A stretch of DNA of 64,000 nt from an uncultured Granulosicoccaceae bacterium (GCA_937998875.1 CALLBO010000020.1:1-64000), one strand, 5' to 3'; positions 37,216 to 47,062 are shown, counted from the stretch's first letter. The notes: generated from the letters alone by a model not told the origin. Numbers and translations are program-made.

Positions 37216-37854
37216 TCATATCAGTGCCACAATTTTTCGATCCAATTCCCCTAGTCCGTTGAGTAGTAATTGAACGAATTCATACTCATCTTTTGGGTTG
37301 ATTCCATCCTGAACTCTTCTTGCTTTATGTGCAACTTCCCCTCGTTTAGCACCGAAATCATCCAGATTCGTTAGCCATGTTTGATCCAATGCTGCCAAAT
37401 CAATACCAGTCGGTAGGATTAATGTTTTGATGTTTTTGTCTTTCACACCGTGATTATTTCTTATCTTTTGGGTGAATTGTCTTTGAGCTAAATCGATTAT
37501 TTCATCTATTGAATCCTTAAGGTTCTTTCTACTTCTGGCTGCCTGAATTAGATCCGCATTATCTATCTCTGACGTCAAACTCCAGCTAGAATGATACGAG
37601 GCTAGAAAAGAAACGATAACTATTGAGGGTTGATAGTTACTTTTCCATTGCCGAATCGCCTTGGTTACAGTTTCTCTCGATACGTCCTCGAGATAGGACT
37701 CAATTTCAGCGTGAACCAACAATCGATAACCTCTCGCTCGATCTTGCTGCCGCTCAGTATAATTACCAGTAGCTGAGAAATTATTAGGAAGTAAATGGTT
37801 CTTGAGTTCCGTTAATCTTGTTTTTAACTGTCTATAACGATTTGATTGAGGCAT
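37216..37854 (-). CDS. MAE_28990/MAE_18760-like HEPN domain nuclease
   Basis: 212 residues, mainly helical. The HEPN RNase motif R-x4-H appears as RGEVAH (Arg171 to His176), and the body (ARGYRLLVHAEIESYLEDVS, then a long helix pair) fits the HEPN group found beside DUF262 proteins. HEPN domains of this kind cleave RNA in toxin and abortive-infection systems. It follows the DUF262 gene by ten bases on the same strand, so the two are very likely one operon and act together. Confidence 0.8.
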   Translation of the reverse strand: MPQSNRYRQLKTRLTELKNHLLPNNFSATGNYTERQQDRARGYRLLVHAEIESYLEDVSRETVTKAIRQWKSNYQPSIVIVSFLASYHSSWSLTSEIDNADLIQAARSRKNLKDSIDEIIDLAQRQFTQKIRNNHGVKDKNIKTLILPTGIDLAALDQTWLTNLDDFGAKRGEVAHKARRVQDGINPKDEYEFVQLLLNGLGELDRKIVALI

Positions 37855-37864
37855 GGTTTACTAC

Positions 37865-39064
37865 TCAAATAATTCTGTTTTCAACAAGCTGTGGAACATG
37901 CAATTCAGAACCTACTACCGAATTTAACTTTGTAAACCATGAAGATATGCGAGTATGTGTGGCACCAAGACTCTTGGTAGTGGATTCAATGGAGGCAAGA
38001 AATTCCTGATCCTGAGAACACAGTTCTTTGAACGCTTGCTCTACTTCGTGCTCAATTCCCACAACGAGTTGTCTAACATTTTCATCAGAAAATGATAAAA
38101 TCAAAACATCGAATATTGCTCGATTAAATCTAGATTCGTATGATTCTCCACTCCATTTTCGATACGGACGATTGCCAAAAATAGATTTCAAAGTGGTATG
38201 TGCTGCCTCGAATGACAGAAGCTGTAAATCTAATTCATCCTCGTAACTACCCCAGTTTTCATTTAGTTCCTTACAGGAATCGTCCAGAAAACGTTTTAGT
38301 GTTCCACTGTACTTTGAGAGAAAATTCGAAAAAGAGAAATATCTAAGAAGAAGCTCAGCATCACGCATTCTAAAATCTGGCTTCTTGAGCTTTAGAATTT
38401 CCTTTAACGCATCACTTTCAGAAGATTTTTCATCTAGAAACTTAATGAATGGACCCGGGTGAAGAGCTTGACGAAGCTCTTGTGGAGACAATGGAACACT
38501 ACCAGTATTTAGCCGCAAAAAAACGTGATACAGAAAACTCTCATCTGGCCAATTTTTAATAACTACAGTTCTAATGGGTTGATTTTCGAAGGCAGACAGG
38601 TCTTCATAAAGGGCGAGGTCGTTGTGGAGATCAGAAAGATTCTTTCCTTTTAATTCACTTCTGATTTCTAGATCTGATAACCTCAGCTGCTCATAGTCTT
38701 CATCATTTTCATTTGCTGAAAACTGACGGATACTTAACAACCGCTGCTTGCCATCTAGGACAATGTAGGAACCTCGTTTTTCTTTGGATTCCGCTAAAAC
38801 AACTTGGGGTATTGGCAAGCCTAGAATAAGAGACTCAATGAACTTGCTTTTTCTCTTTTTATCCCAAGCATCACGGCGCTGAAAACTTGGATTAAGCAGA
38901 ATGTTCTTCTTGTTAATTTGATTTAGTAGCGTCTCCGTAGTCCAATCATTGCCGCTGACTACCGCCGATGAAAATGCTGCCTGATTTAAGGGGCCGATGT
39001 CTTCATCTGACTCTCGCTGGTCTTCATCTTCTTTAAAGGTCGTTGTTTCATCAGTCAACTTCAT
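37865..39064 (-). CDS. DUF262 domain protein (GmrS/ParB-like)
   Basis: 399 residues. The DUF262 motifs are clear: NPSFQRRDAWDKKRKSKFIE, SLILGLPIPQVVL, the nucleotide-binding DGKQR (Asp104-Arg108) and FLRLNTGSVPLSPQELRQAL. The usual DUF1524 HNH nuclease is absent; the C-terminal 200 residues are helical. GGAG touches the ATG at 39064, so the TTG at 39058 may be the true start. DUF262 proteins occur in restriction systems against modified phage DNA (GmrSD, BrxU) and sense or hydrolyse nucleotides. Here the nuclease role would fall to the HEPN protein encoded next. Confidence 0.85.
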   Translation of the reverse strand: MKLTDETTTFKEDEDQRESDEDIGPLNQAAFSSAVVSGNDWTTETLLNQINKKNILLNPSFQRRDAWDKKRKSKFIESLILGLPIPQVVLAESKEKRGSYIVLDGKQRLLSIRQFSANENDEDYEQLRLSDLEIRSELKGKNLSDLHNDLALYEDLSAFENQPIRTVVIKNWPDESFLYHVFLRLNTGSVPLSPQELRQALHPGPFIKFLDEKSSESDALKEILKLKKPDFRMRDAELLLRYFSFSNFLSKYSGTLKRFLDDSCKELNENWGSYEDELDLQLLSFEAAHTTLKSIFGNRPYRKWSGESYESRFNRAIFDVLILSFSDENVRQLVVGIEHEVEQAFKELCSQDQEFLASIESTTKSLGATHTRISSWFTKLNSVVGSELHVPQLVENRII

Positions 39065-39246
39065 CTCCAGTTTCGATTTTTACTTTTCGCCTAACAGTGA
39101 ACAGTAATGCTGCCTTTTTACATGCGTTTATATCGCAGCTATTTAGTCTGAATTATACAGATGGACTTATAATACGAATAGTAAGATAAGAACAGCGTTT
39201 TGTGCCCAAAGCAGCCATTTCCAAACTAGTCGACTGAGCTACTAAT

Positions 39247-40295
39247 TTAAGAATTTAGTGCTGGGATTCCAAGTTTTTTAGCCTCTGCATTTAGACCGTT
39301 TAGAGTCTTTACAGGTATTTTTACGCCGTGTTGCTTGAGGTGAGCTTCATTTAACGCTTCAAGCTCTCCCGGGTAATAGATTTTCTCAGTATCTGGCGCT
39401 TTTGGTGTTTCCCAGATTTTCTCGATCAGTTCCTCTATGTCTTGATTAAACTTGGTTATGGATCGAAACGCTTCAATGTGAAGTGCAATCGCGAAATGGC
39501 CCACGCCACTTTTTCCCTCTGGTTCATAAGGCCCAACAACCTCGCTCAGGAAGCCGCTACCGCTAAGCACGCCCGAAAGCACATCAACCATTGTTGCAAT
39601 TGCATATCCCTTATGCCCGGCTAGTGGGAGAATTGTTCCGGCTATGCCTTTCAATGGGTCGTTAGTTGGAGAACCATCGGGCCCTAATGCCCATCCATCC
39701 GGGATCTGTTTTCCCTGTTGCCTGGCAACGTAGAGCTTTCCTCGCGCAACTGCGGTATTAGCAATGTCGAGCATCATAGGATGATATCGTCCAGCTGGTG
39801 CCGCAATAGACCATGGATTTGTACCCACACGTTTTTCTTTCGCACCCCAGGGCGCCATAGCTGGACTCGCATTGGTAAAAAGGAATCCTATACAGCCAGC
39901 CCTTGCGGCCATTCGAGTGAAAAACATCGCTGTACCGAAGTGACCCGAATTACGCACAGCAACTGCACCGATCCCATGTCGCTTCGCGCGTTGAATCGCT
40001 TCTTCCATTGCGTGCTTTGCAACTATCTGACCTATTCCGTTATTACCATCGATAACGGCAACAGCCCCTGCGTCAGTGACCAACTCTGGTGGGAATGGAT
40101 ATCCGTTGCCCCGCTCTGCATTCGTTTGGCGTACCAAAAGGTTCGCATTACCCCATGGGACTGATGGCCCCATAGATCGGCCTGACATAGAGTTTCAGCT
40201 AGCAAAGAAGCAGCAGATTGCGGAATGCCGAGAGCGCCATATGCGTTCGAGACGAACTCAATAAGTTCTTGTGCCGAAAATTTAGCGATACTCAT
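39247..40295 (-). pseudogene. Malate/lactate (Ldh family) dehydrogenase, frameshifted
   Basis: Two frames together make one full-length Ldh2-type NAD(P)-dependent oxidoreductase of about 350 residues. The first runs from the ATG at 40295 through ADLWGHQSHGVMRTFWYAKR; the second continues PPELVTDAGAVAVIDGNNGI, the His-bearing NSGHFGTAMFF and VGTNPWSIAAPAG to 39247. They meet at a run of four C (40109-40112); one more base there restores MQSGGNGYPFPPELV. No other damage is visible, so this is a very recent mutation, a phase-variable tract or a sequencing error. Confidence 0.8.
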
Positions 40296-40382
40296 ATTGT
40301 GGAACTCGTCACCTTTCAGTAGTCTGCACTGTGCAGAGTATAAATTCTCAATACAACTGCCAGATAGATAGTTATCTGACAC

Positions 40383-40897
40383 CCAATGATTGTCTGGTTA
40401 TGGCCGGTCAGCGACCCGATGGTAGCCGACAGCTGTCGGTCAATAATACAAATGGATTACTCGAACGCTGGCAAATGACTCTGGAGTGCCACTTGCCGAC
40501 GAACAATACTCGTTGTTCACAATTTTCTGACTATCGTAAAGTTTCGAAAGCAGACGTTCGGTTTTGCTTAAAACTCAAAAACAAGGGCGCACGCTAAAAG
40601 CGTGCCCTGAACTACCAACGTAAATTGTTAATCACGCCAGTACAAAGTTTCCAGTATCACGGACCCAAATGAGTGCGCATTGACTATGTAACCTGTCAGG
40701 GGTCATTAGCGGTCAGGAGTATTATGAGAGCATCAAATTATACAAGTTCGTTTTGTACTTTAAATAACGCACCCGCGCCCCTATCGACTCCTATCGACCC
40801 ATAAGATAAACGTTCAAAAAACCGGGAGAACGCTGGAGCATAGATAATTGGGAGGAAGTGTACGATGCCATCTGGAATAGTAAGCTAAAATAGATGT
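40383..40897. other. 515-base spacer with relics
   Basis: No complete gene. It contains GTTTCGAAAGCAGACGTTCG (40541-40560), an orphan terminator at 40584-40608, a 25-base motif (40764-40788) that recurs at 45985-46009 with three differences, and a short open stretch at 40813-40893 reading FKKPGERWSIDNWEEVYDAI then WNSKLK, which looks like the tail of a lost gene. Confidence 0.4.
40584..40608 (-). terminator. Orphan rho-independent terminator
   Basis: On the minus strand AGGGCACGC, loop TTTTA, GCGTGCGCCCT (a two-base bulge), then TTGTTTTTG. There is no gene upstream on that strand, so it probably belonged to a gene that has been lost. Confidence 0.4.
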
Positions 40898-40918
40898 GTG
40901 TTGGATGGGTTGGAACTA

Positions 40919-42457
40919 ATGAACTTTGACGTGCTCTTATCTGCCGCTGAAGGCGGCGACATTGAATCCCAGGCAAAACTGAGTCTGGAGTACCTTACCG
41001 GTAATTTGGTTGCACAAAATTTTAACGATGGTTGCGAATGGTTAGCTAAAGCAGCGGCCGATCGCACTGTAACCGACTCAATTATTAACCCGGACAAACT
41101 GCAACCCTATCCAGAAGCATCCCTGCATGTCTCTACTGCATATCGCTCTAGCGTTTCCCCCGCCGATAATAAATGGGCGAATCTTTTTCTGATTAATGCC
41201 TCTAAGGGCGGTGTTGTTAATGCGGCATTTCAACTTGGCATTGAATGCTCGGGGCCCGGAATCGATGTACCTTCGGAGTACAGAGGTCATAAACACGCGA
41301 TTTACTGGTTTCAAAAAGCACTAGAAGGAGATCACCCACAGGCTCATAGGTACCTTTACGCGCGATACAAAGACGAAAATTATCCCGAAACAGTTGACAA
41401 CGAAAAGGCCTTTTATCACGTTTCGAAAATTGTAGAAAATGGTAGTTATAACGAGTGCGCCGCTATTGGTCGAATGTATGCGGCTGGAAAGGGAACTGAG
41501 AAAAATCTGGGGCTGGCTTTTCAGTGGTTATATATAGCGGCCTGTACGGTAACGAAAGGGGCAGTCTGGGATGAACTAAAGGCAGTTCATGCACAGTTAT
41601 CCGAGTCGGAATACGAAACAGTCAATTCTACAACGTTGGAGTGGATCAGAAAAAACGCACTAATCTCCAAAATGAAAACTCAGAGAGGGTTAGTTGATCC
41701 GATATCTGGTGATGCGCTTGATTTGGAATTTGAAGATGCTCAAGCGCAAGGTGATCAAAATACAAAAAGGAGGGTTCAAAAAGAAACCACCGCGGAAAAA
41801 GAGGCGCTGATTAGCTTGTGGCACCAGTATTGTACCGGCGCTAGTGATGTAGATTTTGACCGTTTTCATACACTTTTCTTTGAAGACCCAAAGCTGACAG
41901 ACGAACAACTGAACGATATTTTTCAATACTATTCGCACAAAGATGAACTTATCCGTCGGTTTAAATCGGTGTGCGATATAAAGTTCCATCGCTCTGTCTT
42001 GAGTATCTCCGAAATCGAGCTTGAACAGTTCGTTAGACAAGATTTAGAGATAAGGCTCAATCTGTGTGGTGCAATAGATAATCAGGAAGTCGATGAACTA
42101 TTGAAGGGTATAGATTCTGCACTTATCAAAAATACAAAGCTTCGTTTAACTAAAGCAAGCGCAGAGTTTGAATCGGTAGAAAATGGCGACACCGCATCAG
42201 GTAGGCTTTACGGTATATTATATGATGATTTAGATTCGTTTTTCGACACCAGCGATATGGTAGGAATTCCAGTGCTACAAAAGGCATTGACAAGTCTTTT
42301 TGCCGATCCAATATTAGTAGCTTATGTTCTTACGCCTTATGCCACCAGAGACATCGATTTCGAGCCGTACCTTAGTACGTTGAAAGCTGGAGCAAAGTAC
42401 GTACTGACTCTCAATGAGCTGGTGATCTATGTCGATCCAAGACGGAAGCCTGGCTAA
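40919..42457 (+). CDS. Sel1-like repeat protein
   Basis: 512 residues from the ATG at 40919 (GTG at 40898 is an alternative). The N-terminal half has degenerate Sel1/TPR-like repeats: GDIESQAKLSLEYLTGN, AIYWFQKALEGDHPQAHRYL and AAIGRMYAAGKGTEKNLGLA. The C-terminal half (from about residue 270) is an acidic helical region with no family I recognise. No signal peptide. Sel1 repeats mediate protein-protein contacts; partner unknown. It stands alone in the accessory region. Confidence 0.7.
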   Translation: MNFDVLLSAAEGGDIESQAKLSLEYLTGNLVAQNFNDGCEWLAKAAADRTVTDSIINPDKLQPYPEASLHVSTAYRSSVSPADNKWANLFLINASKGGVVNAAFQLGIECSGPGIDVPSEYRGHKHAIYWFQKALEGDHPQAHRYLYARYKDENYPETVDNEKAFYHVSKIVENGSYNECAAIGRMYAAGKGTEKNLGLAFQWLYIAACTVTKGAVWDELKAVHAQLSESEYETVNSTTLEWIRKNALISKMKTQRGLVDPISGDALDLEFEDAQAQGDQNTKRRVQKETTAEKEALISLWHQYCTGASDVDFDRFHTLFFEDPKLTDEQLNDIFQYYSHKDELIRRFKSVCDIKFHRSVLSISEIELEQFVRQDLEIRLNLCGAIDNQEVDELLKGIDSALIKNTKLRLTKASAEFESVENGDTASGRLYGILYDDLDSFFDTSDMVGIPVLQKALTSLFADPILVAYVLTPYATRDIDFEPYLSTLKAGAKYVLTLNELVIYVDPRRKPG

Positions 42458-42820
42458 CAAATACAATCTACTTCACATCATGTCGCCCTAAATAAAGGGC
42501 AGCGGTGGAGCCGAACGATTGCCTGCTTATCTGCGGTCTCATGCCTTATCGAGGAGCTCGTGCAGCCAGTGTAGGCATATAGTGTCGGGGTATATCAATT
42601 TGTAGTCACACTGTTGTTATACAACTACTAGATACGAAATTTAGCTTCGATAAATGTCGGTCCATCAGGTTGTCCAATGCATCGGTAAAATACTCTAAGG
42701 CTGATAGCCAGACTGCTAGAATGACTTTAGGTTTAGCCACATCATCGTGGTCAGGATAGCGGGAAAATGATCCGGAATGCTCCACACTCATTGTTATATT
42801 TTCATGTTTAGGATTCTGTA
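42458..42820. other. 363-base spacer
   Basis: No clear gene. A 61-codon open frame on the minus strand (42606-42791) has an ATG but no ribosome binding site and no family I know. The CGCCCTAAATAAAGGGCAG hairpin just after the Sel1 gene (42484-42502) might end its transcript. Confidence 0.3.
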
Positions 42821-43420
42821 ATGCGCTTGATTAGTATAGGACTACTTTACTTTTTTTCTGTCGGATTTGCAGTATATGCGGCAACTGCATACCTATATTT
42901 TCCTTTAGGATCCTTAGTACACCCAGACATGAAATCCAACTTTGAAGCACATAGTGCAGGGATATATTCTCATATTTTTTCTTCAACGGTTGCTTTAGCG
43001 ATTGGACCCTTTCAGTTTTCAGCCAGGTTTCGCAAACGATATCCGAGCATGCATCGTCGGCTCGGTCAGGCGTATCTGGGTATAGGTATCTTAATTGGAG
43101 GATTTTCCGGGCTCTATATGTCGATGTTTGCTTATGGTGGTCTAATTGCGAAATCGGGGTTTGGGTTGCTTGCGATACTTTGGCTTTATACAGGTCTAAA
43201 TGCGTATCTTGCAATCCGACGAGGGGACGTGACGGCACACAAGACTTGGATGGTTCGAAATTTTTCACTTACACTTGCTGCAGTCACATTACGGTTGTAC
43301 CTTTCAGCATCTGTGGTTGCAGATATAGAATTTTCTTTGGCATATGCAACTATTGCCTGGCTATGTTGGGTACCAAATCTCATGTTTGCCGAATGGCGAT
43401 ACAATAACTTCGCACAATAG
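42821..43420 (+). CDS. DUF2306 family membrane protein
   Basis: 199 residues, six or so hydrophobic segments. Family features: HIFSSTVALAIGPFQFSARF, RYPSMHRRLGQAYLGIGILI, HKTWMVRNFSLTLAAVTLRL and AWLCWVPNLMFAEWRY. AGGA precedes the ATG by a normal distance. Function unknown. A remnant of a related gene lies at 34970-35080. Confidence 0.8.
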   Translation: MRLISIGLLYFFSVGFAVYAATAYLYFPLGSLVHPDMKSNFEAHSAGIYSHIFSSTVALAIGPFQFSARFRKRYPSMHRRLGQAYLGIGILIGGFSGLYMSMFAYGGLIAKSGFGLLAILWLYTGLNAYLAIRRGDVTAHKTWMVRNFSLTLAAVTLRLYLSASVVADIEFSLAYATIAWLCWVPNLMFAEWRYNNFAQ

Positions 43421-43741
43421 GGCATCTCATCAGACAAACCACTGAATGCGGCGTGTAGAAAGGAACCATGCTCGAAGAAACTAGACTATCGATCAAATAC
43501 CAATCGGGAATGACCTCGTCGGGCGATTGATCCGACGCTAACAAATTGTTCCGCACAATAATCCCTAATCTGTCCGGTAACGCTGATATATATAAATTTG
43601 TATGATGAAAATACATTCTGAGATGATAGGATTCTGGTTCGAAATATGTCGTTGATTGAGTCATGTGGCGGAGAGGACATGTGTTAAAACCTATCCCTGC
43701 ACTGACAATTCGATAAACCCGATTTTTGAAGAGTATCAGTC
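43421..43741. other. 321-base spacer
   Basis: Nothing recognisable: no gene, hairpin or repeat that I can support. Confidence 0.35.
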
Positions 43742-44344
43742 ATGGTAGATACCGCTAGCGTTAAATTTCCAAAGGCTATAAAACTATTTTTCATTGTTGT
43801 TTGGTTCACTGGAGCGTCGAATGTTTCAGCATCTTCGTCTAACTTCGTTGCATTTGAGCTCTTTGAGCTGAGCATGAACGATTTTAAGAATTTTGCTGGA
43901 GAATTTGGACACAAGTTCAGTGAGAAATATCAGGCAAGACTGACAGTCATGGACATTAAGCTTACTGAAAGACATCTGCGCAGTGCTGAAGCTGCTGCGA
44001 TAGATGGGCCGAATGTTGAGGGGATATTTAGGGGCTATGAAATCAATTTTGATCGATATTTTACGAAAAGTTGGTATTTATCCCTTAATACCGGTCACTA
44101 CACAGATATCTATCAACATCAGAATTTAGAGGATCAGAAGCTGAAGAACGAGACTTTTACCATTGGTACTGGAGTTGGGTATTTGAAACAGAATCCTTTG
44201 GGAATCCAAAATACCTATGTTAACTTCAATTTGCCGCTACGCTATTATTTCAATTCCATTGATGAAACCATGCTCGGCGATACAAGAGTCAGAAAACACC
44301 TGATTGTAAATAATCTTTGGTTGTTCCTTGGAATGCATTTTTAG
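43742..44344 (+). CDS. Hypothetical exported, probably beta-barrel protein
   Basis: 200 residues, unrecognised. A signal peptide (AIKLFFIVVWFTGASNVSAS) is followed by alternating strand patterns: RGYEINFDRYFTKSWYLSLN, ETFTIGTGVGYL, YVNFNLPLRYYFNS, and an end at FLGMHF with a terminal aromatic residue. This fits a small outer-membrane barrel of eight strands or so. No neighbour suggests a role. Confidence 0.55.
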   Translation: MVDTASVKFPKAIKLFFIVVWFTGASNVSASSSNFVAFELFELSMNDFKNFAGEFGHKFSEKYQARLTVMDIKLTERHLRSAEAAAIDGPNVEGIFRGYEINFDRYFTKSWYLSLNTGHYTDIYQHQNLEDQKLKNETFTIGTGVGYLKQNPLGIQNTYVNFNLPLRYYFNSIDETMLGDTRVRKHLIVNNLWLFLGMHF

Positions 44345-44519
44345 CCGAATATATTATGAATATTGCAACTATGGCAAAGTAGTCTAAGAATTTCCTACAA
44401 TCAATATTTATACTTTTCGGTTCATTCATATGTGGACGATTCTGAAGTTTATATCAGCACATATAATCACTCTGTTTATTGAAAAACCAGTGAGAAGCGA
44501 TAACACTGTGGTTGGCGCG

Positions 44520-45677
44520 CTAATTATTAAAATCTCGATACCATCTGCCGTTTAAATAGACTGTATCAACCACACCATTTTTGTCGCGACTGAATCCAAC
44601 TAGTCCGTGTAACACTTCACCCTCGTGAGTCACGATAGTGATGGTATGGCCATTGGTGTAATAGTGCCCCGTCAAACCACGCCGTCTGGTTGCAGTTGCA
44701 CGCGCCGTCGCAGCATTGGAGCTGGCATGGGCCACATTCCATTTACCGATGGCGATTTCTCCGTTAGCTGTCATAACTAAATCTCCGCCTTGCAAGGATC
44801 CTGCAGACCCTTCTATCCCATCGATACTGAAGCCACCAAGATTACCGAATTGTAGATTAAGCGTTTGTCCTGGTGTAAAACCATAGATCGGATCTGTGGC
44901 TTTCTCTCCGGGAACTGCACACTTTCGCTCGCTTGCCAAAGCATCCAACGTGACCCTTCCGTCCGGGTTCCAATTAGAACATCCGAGCTTTGTGCCGTCT
45001 TTAAAAGTCAGTGCCATCACCAGCTTGAGTGTAAGCTGCGCTGGAAAGCCCTGCCATACCCAGTCTGTATAAAGCTCTGCTGTGGTTGGTCGCAGCTCAG
45101 CAGGAATTTGATCGTTCAGTTCTTCAGCTGTAAGACCTGTGGCCCTAACTGTATCTGCTTTGCGCTGTGGTTTGCTGTTTTTGTTTTTCGTTTTGGTAAC
45201 AGGGTCAGTCACTGATTGCTGAAGTGTTGCAATTTTCGCCTTACATACCTTCTCACCATATAGGGCCCCTTTTACGGTATCTGTAAAACTGCCGTTTCTG
45301 ACATCAAGCGTTAACAAACGCGCTTCGCCTGGTCGGCCTGGACACGAATAAAGTACCGCGACACCTTCATTACGACCAAACTTTGCGCGACGTATGATCG
45401 AAAAGGCGCCATCAACGGTTTCGGGTTTTACTTTTTCTACTGAGATGATTTCGCCGTCGGCAGGATCGATCTTGCCAAGCTCACTGAGCCATACATCTGC
45501 TGTTTTTTTACCCAGTGATTGCCACGGTCCTACTGTGACAGTTGCATTGTCGTTACCGATGAACGTCCTATCCCCCACGCTTTCAACACTCCATCCACGT
45601 GGTGGCTTAACTTCATTAGCTGCCAACGGGCAGGAAAAAAAAGCCAATATTAGATTGCTTATTAACAAACGTAACAT
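44520..45677 (-). CDS. Hypothetical secreted protein
   Basis: 385 residues from the ATG at 45677, which has AGAGGAAG upstream and begins a signal peptide (MLRLLISNLILAFFSCPLAA). The frame extends seven codons further. The mature protein has an N-terminal domain (WSVESVGDRTFIGNDNATVT), a Lys-rich linker, and a C-terminal beta domain with GHYYTNGHTITIVTHEGEV and GFSRDKNGVVDTVYLNGRWY. Four cysteines could form disulphides. I know no family or function for it. Confidence 0.65.
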   Translation of the reverse strand: MLRLLISNLILAFFSCPLAANEVKPPRGWSVESVGDRTFIGNDNATVTVGPWQSLGKKTADVWLSELGKIDPADGEIISVEKVKPETVDGAFSIIRRAKFGRNEGVAVLYSCPGRPGEARLLTLDVRNGSFTDTVKGALYGEKVCKAKIATLQQSVTDPVTKTKNKNSKPQRKADTVRATGLTAEELNDQIPAELRPTTAELYTDWVWQGFPAQLTLKLVMALTFKDGTKLGCSNWNPDGRVTLDALASERKCAVPGEKATDPIYGFTPGQTLNLQFGNLGGFSIDGIEGSAGSLQGGDLVMTANGEIAIGKWNVAHASSNAATARATATRRRGLTGHYYTNGHTITIVTHEGEVLHGLVGFSRDKNGVVDTVYLNGRWYRDFNN

Positions 45678-46125
45678 GACTGCACTTCCTCTATGCAAAC
45701 TTGAGAAACCCGGCTAACAGTGTACATTACACGCTGCAAGCGTCAAAGCTGACTAGAGCATATCGTGACACGTAGAATGGTCACGGGCTGCAAGTGATCG
45801 GTATAGATGTTGATGTCAGTATTGCATTTCGTATAACACGTTGAGATTGTTCAACATAGTGGGCTTCCAGCTATATGGGAAAATGAAGCAATACATGCGC
45901 GTCTGCCAACACTCTATTGGTAGATTGACGCGGACCTTAATTGCCTGCATATCCTTGAGTTTGCGACGTAATGTTTAAGATAAGATAACACACCCGACCC
46001 CCTATCGACCCGCTACGCCCACCTGACTCTGGCTGGCCGCTGTTGGTCAGTCAGCGAACGTTAGAGTCCGTCTATCAGGACCGGCTTTGTGTTGCGTTTG
46101 AATGTACTATTTTGTTGGTCACTGA
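45678..46125. other. 448-base spacer with shared motif
   Basis: No gene. Bases 45985-46009 repeat the motif of 40764-40788 (22 of 25 identical), each followed by a further ATCGACCC or CGCTACGCCC. The sequence TGGCCGCTGTTGGTCAGTCAGCGAACG resembles the spacer at 40400. Confidence 0.4.
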
Positions 46126-46740
46126 TTACCAAAGCGAGGTTTTGTAAGCATCATCGAGGATATTGTCGAACTCGGTAGCCGTCTCCGCTAGCTCAGCTTG
46201 ATCTTTAAGCATTTGACCGAGTGATGGCATGTCTGACCGTGGGGCCCATGTGTCATGTGACCAGAGTTTAGATCGGATAAAAGCTTTTGCACAATGCATG
46301 TAAACCTCGCGTACTTTAACAATCAGAACCGCTTTTGCCGGGCGATTATTGACCTGCATTTTTGCGCAAAGCTCTGCATCAATTGTCAAACGAGCCTCGC
46401 CATTGATCCTAAGCGTTTCATTCATACCGGGAATAAAAAAGATGAGACCAACCCCTGGATTCTCAATAATGTTTTCCCAAGTGTCTAGTCGATTGTTGCC
46501 TGGCCTGTCCGGTATGGCAAGCGTAGTGGTATCTAAACATTTGACGAAGCCTGGCAGATCACCTTTGGGTGAGACATCACCGTTACCTGAGGCGTCCTGA
46601 GATCCAATTAGTAGAAAAGGGGAATTTTCAATGAAGCGCCTGGAGTGCTCATCTATAGAACGGAGTTCTTTGCGAATTGCAACATCGTGCGTTGCTTCGA
46701 AGACACTCCGGAGCTCTTCACGAGAAGTAACATAGTCCAT
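46126..46740 (-). CDS. Pyridoxamine 5'-phosphate oxidase-like flavoprotein (MSMEG_1061-like)
   Basis: 204 residues of the PPOX split-barrel fold: FLLIGSQDASGNGDVSPKGD, IPDRPGNNRLDTWENIIENP, VGLIFFIPGMNETLRINGEA and VREVYMHCAKAFIRSKLW. These match the MSMEG_1061-type FMN proteins rather than PdxH. FMN binding is expected; substrate unknown. The normal family length is kept. Confidence 0.85.
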   Translation of the reverse strand: MDYVTSREELRSVFEATHDVAIRKELRSIDEHSRRFIENSPFLLIGSQDASGNGDVSPKGDLPGFVKCLDTTTLAIPDRPGNNRLDTWENIIENPGVGLIFFIPGMNETLRINGEARLTIDAELCAKMQVNNRPAKAVLIVKVREVYMHCAKAFIRSKLWSHDTWAPRSDMPSLGQMLKDQAELAETATEFDNILDDAYKTSLW

Positions 46741-46847
46741 GAATATTTTCCTGTGGTTATAGTTTCAGAAGTGGAATGAACTACCTGAATATGGCTATGA
46801 ATCGAACACAATGACCGAGCGAGCAAGCTCACCACGGAGTAACTCAC

Positions 46848-47062
46848 TCAATGCGACGTTGATCCGAGACGGATTTGATTTCCGACCTCAACTTGCAGAC
46901 CTGTTTCCTCCAATACTTCCCTCTGCAGTGACTTTTGAGGAGTTTCACAATTTCGGCCCACCCATACGGAAGAACCAACTGTGGTCATCCGTTCTTTTAA
47001 GGAGCAATTGATCACTGGGCTATAGCTCGTAATTCATCCAATAACGCATTGATATTATTCAT
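46848..47062 (-). pseudogene. Decayed NUDIX hydrolase
   Basis: On the minus strand an ATG at 47062 opens MNNINALLDELRAIAQ, the start typical of NUDIX proteins with the extra N-terminal domain, and then a stop. After a gap where most of that domain is missing, LLLKRTDDHSWFFRMGGPKL resumes, and after a one-base shift ETPQKSLQREVLEETGLQVE follows, a good Nudix box (REVLEETG), ending at 46848. An internal deletion, a stop and a frameshift show it is dead. Confidence 0.7.

Noticed and set aside
42606..42791. 61-codon minus-strand frame with an ATG near the DUF2306 gene
   Set aside because: Plausible residue composition but no ribosome binding site, homology or partner gene.
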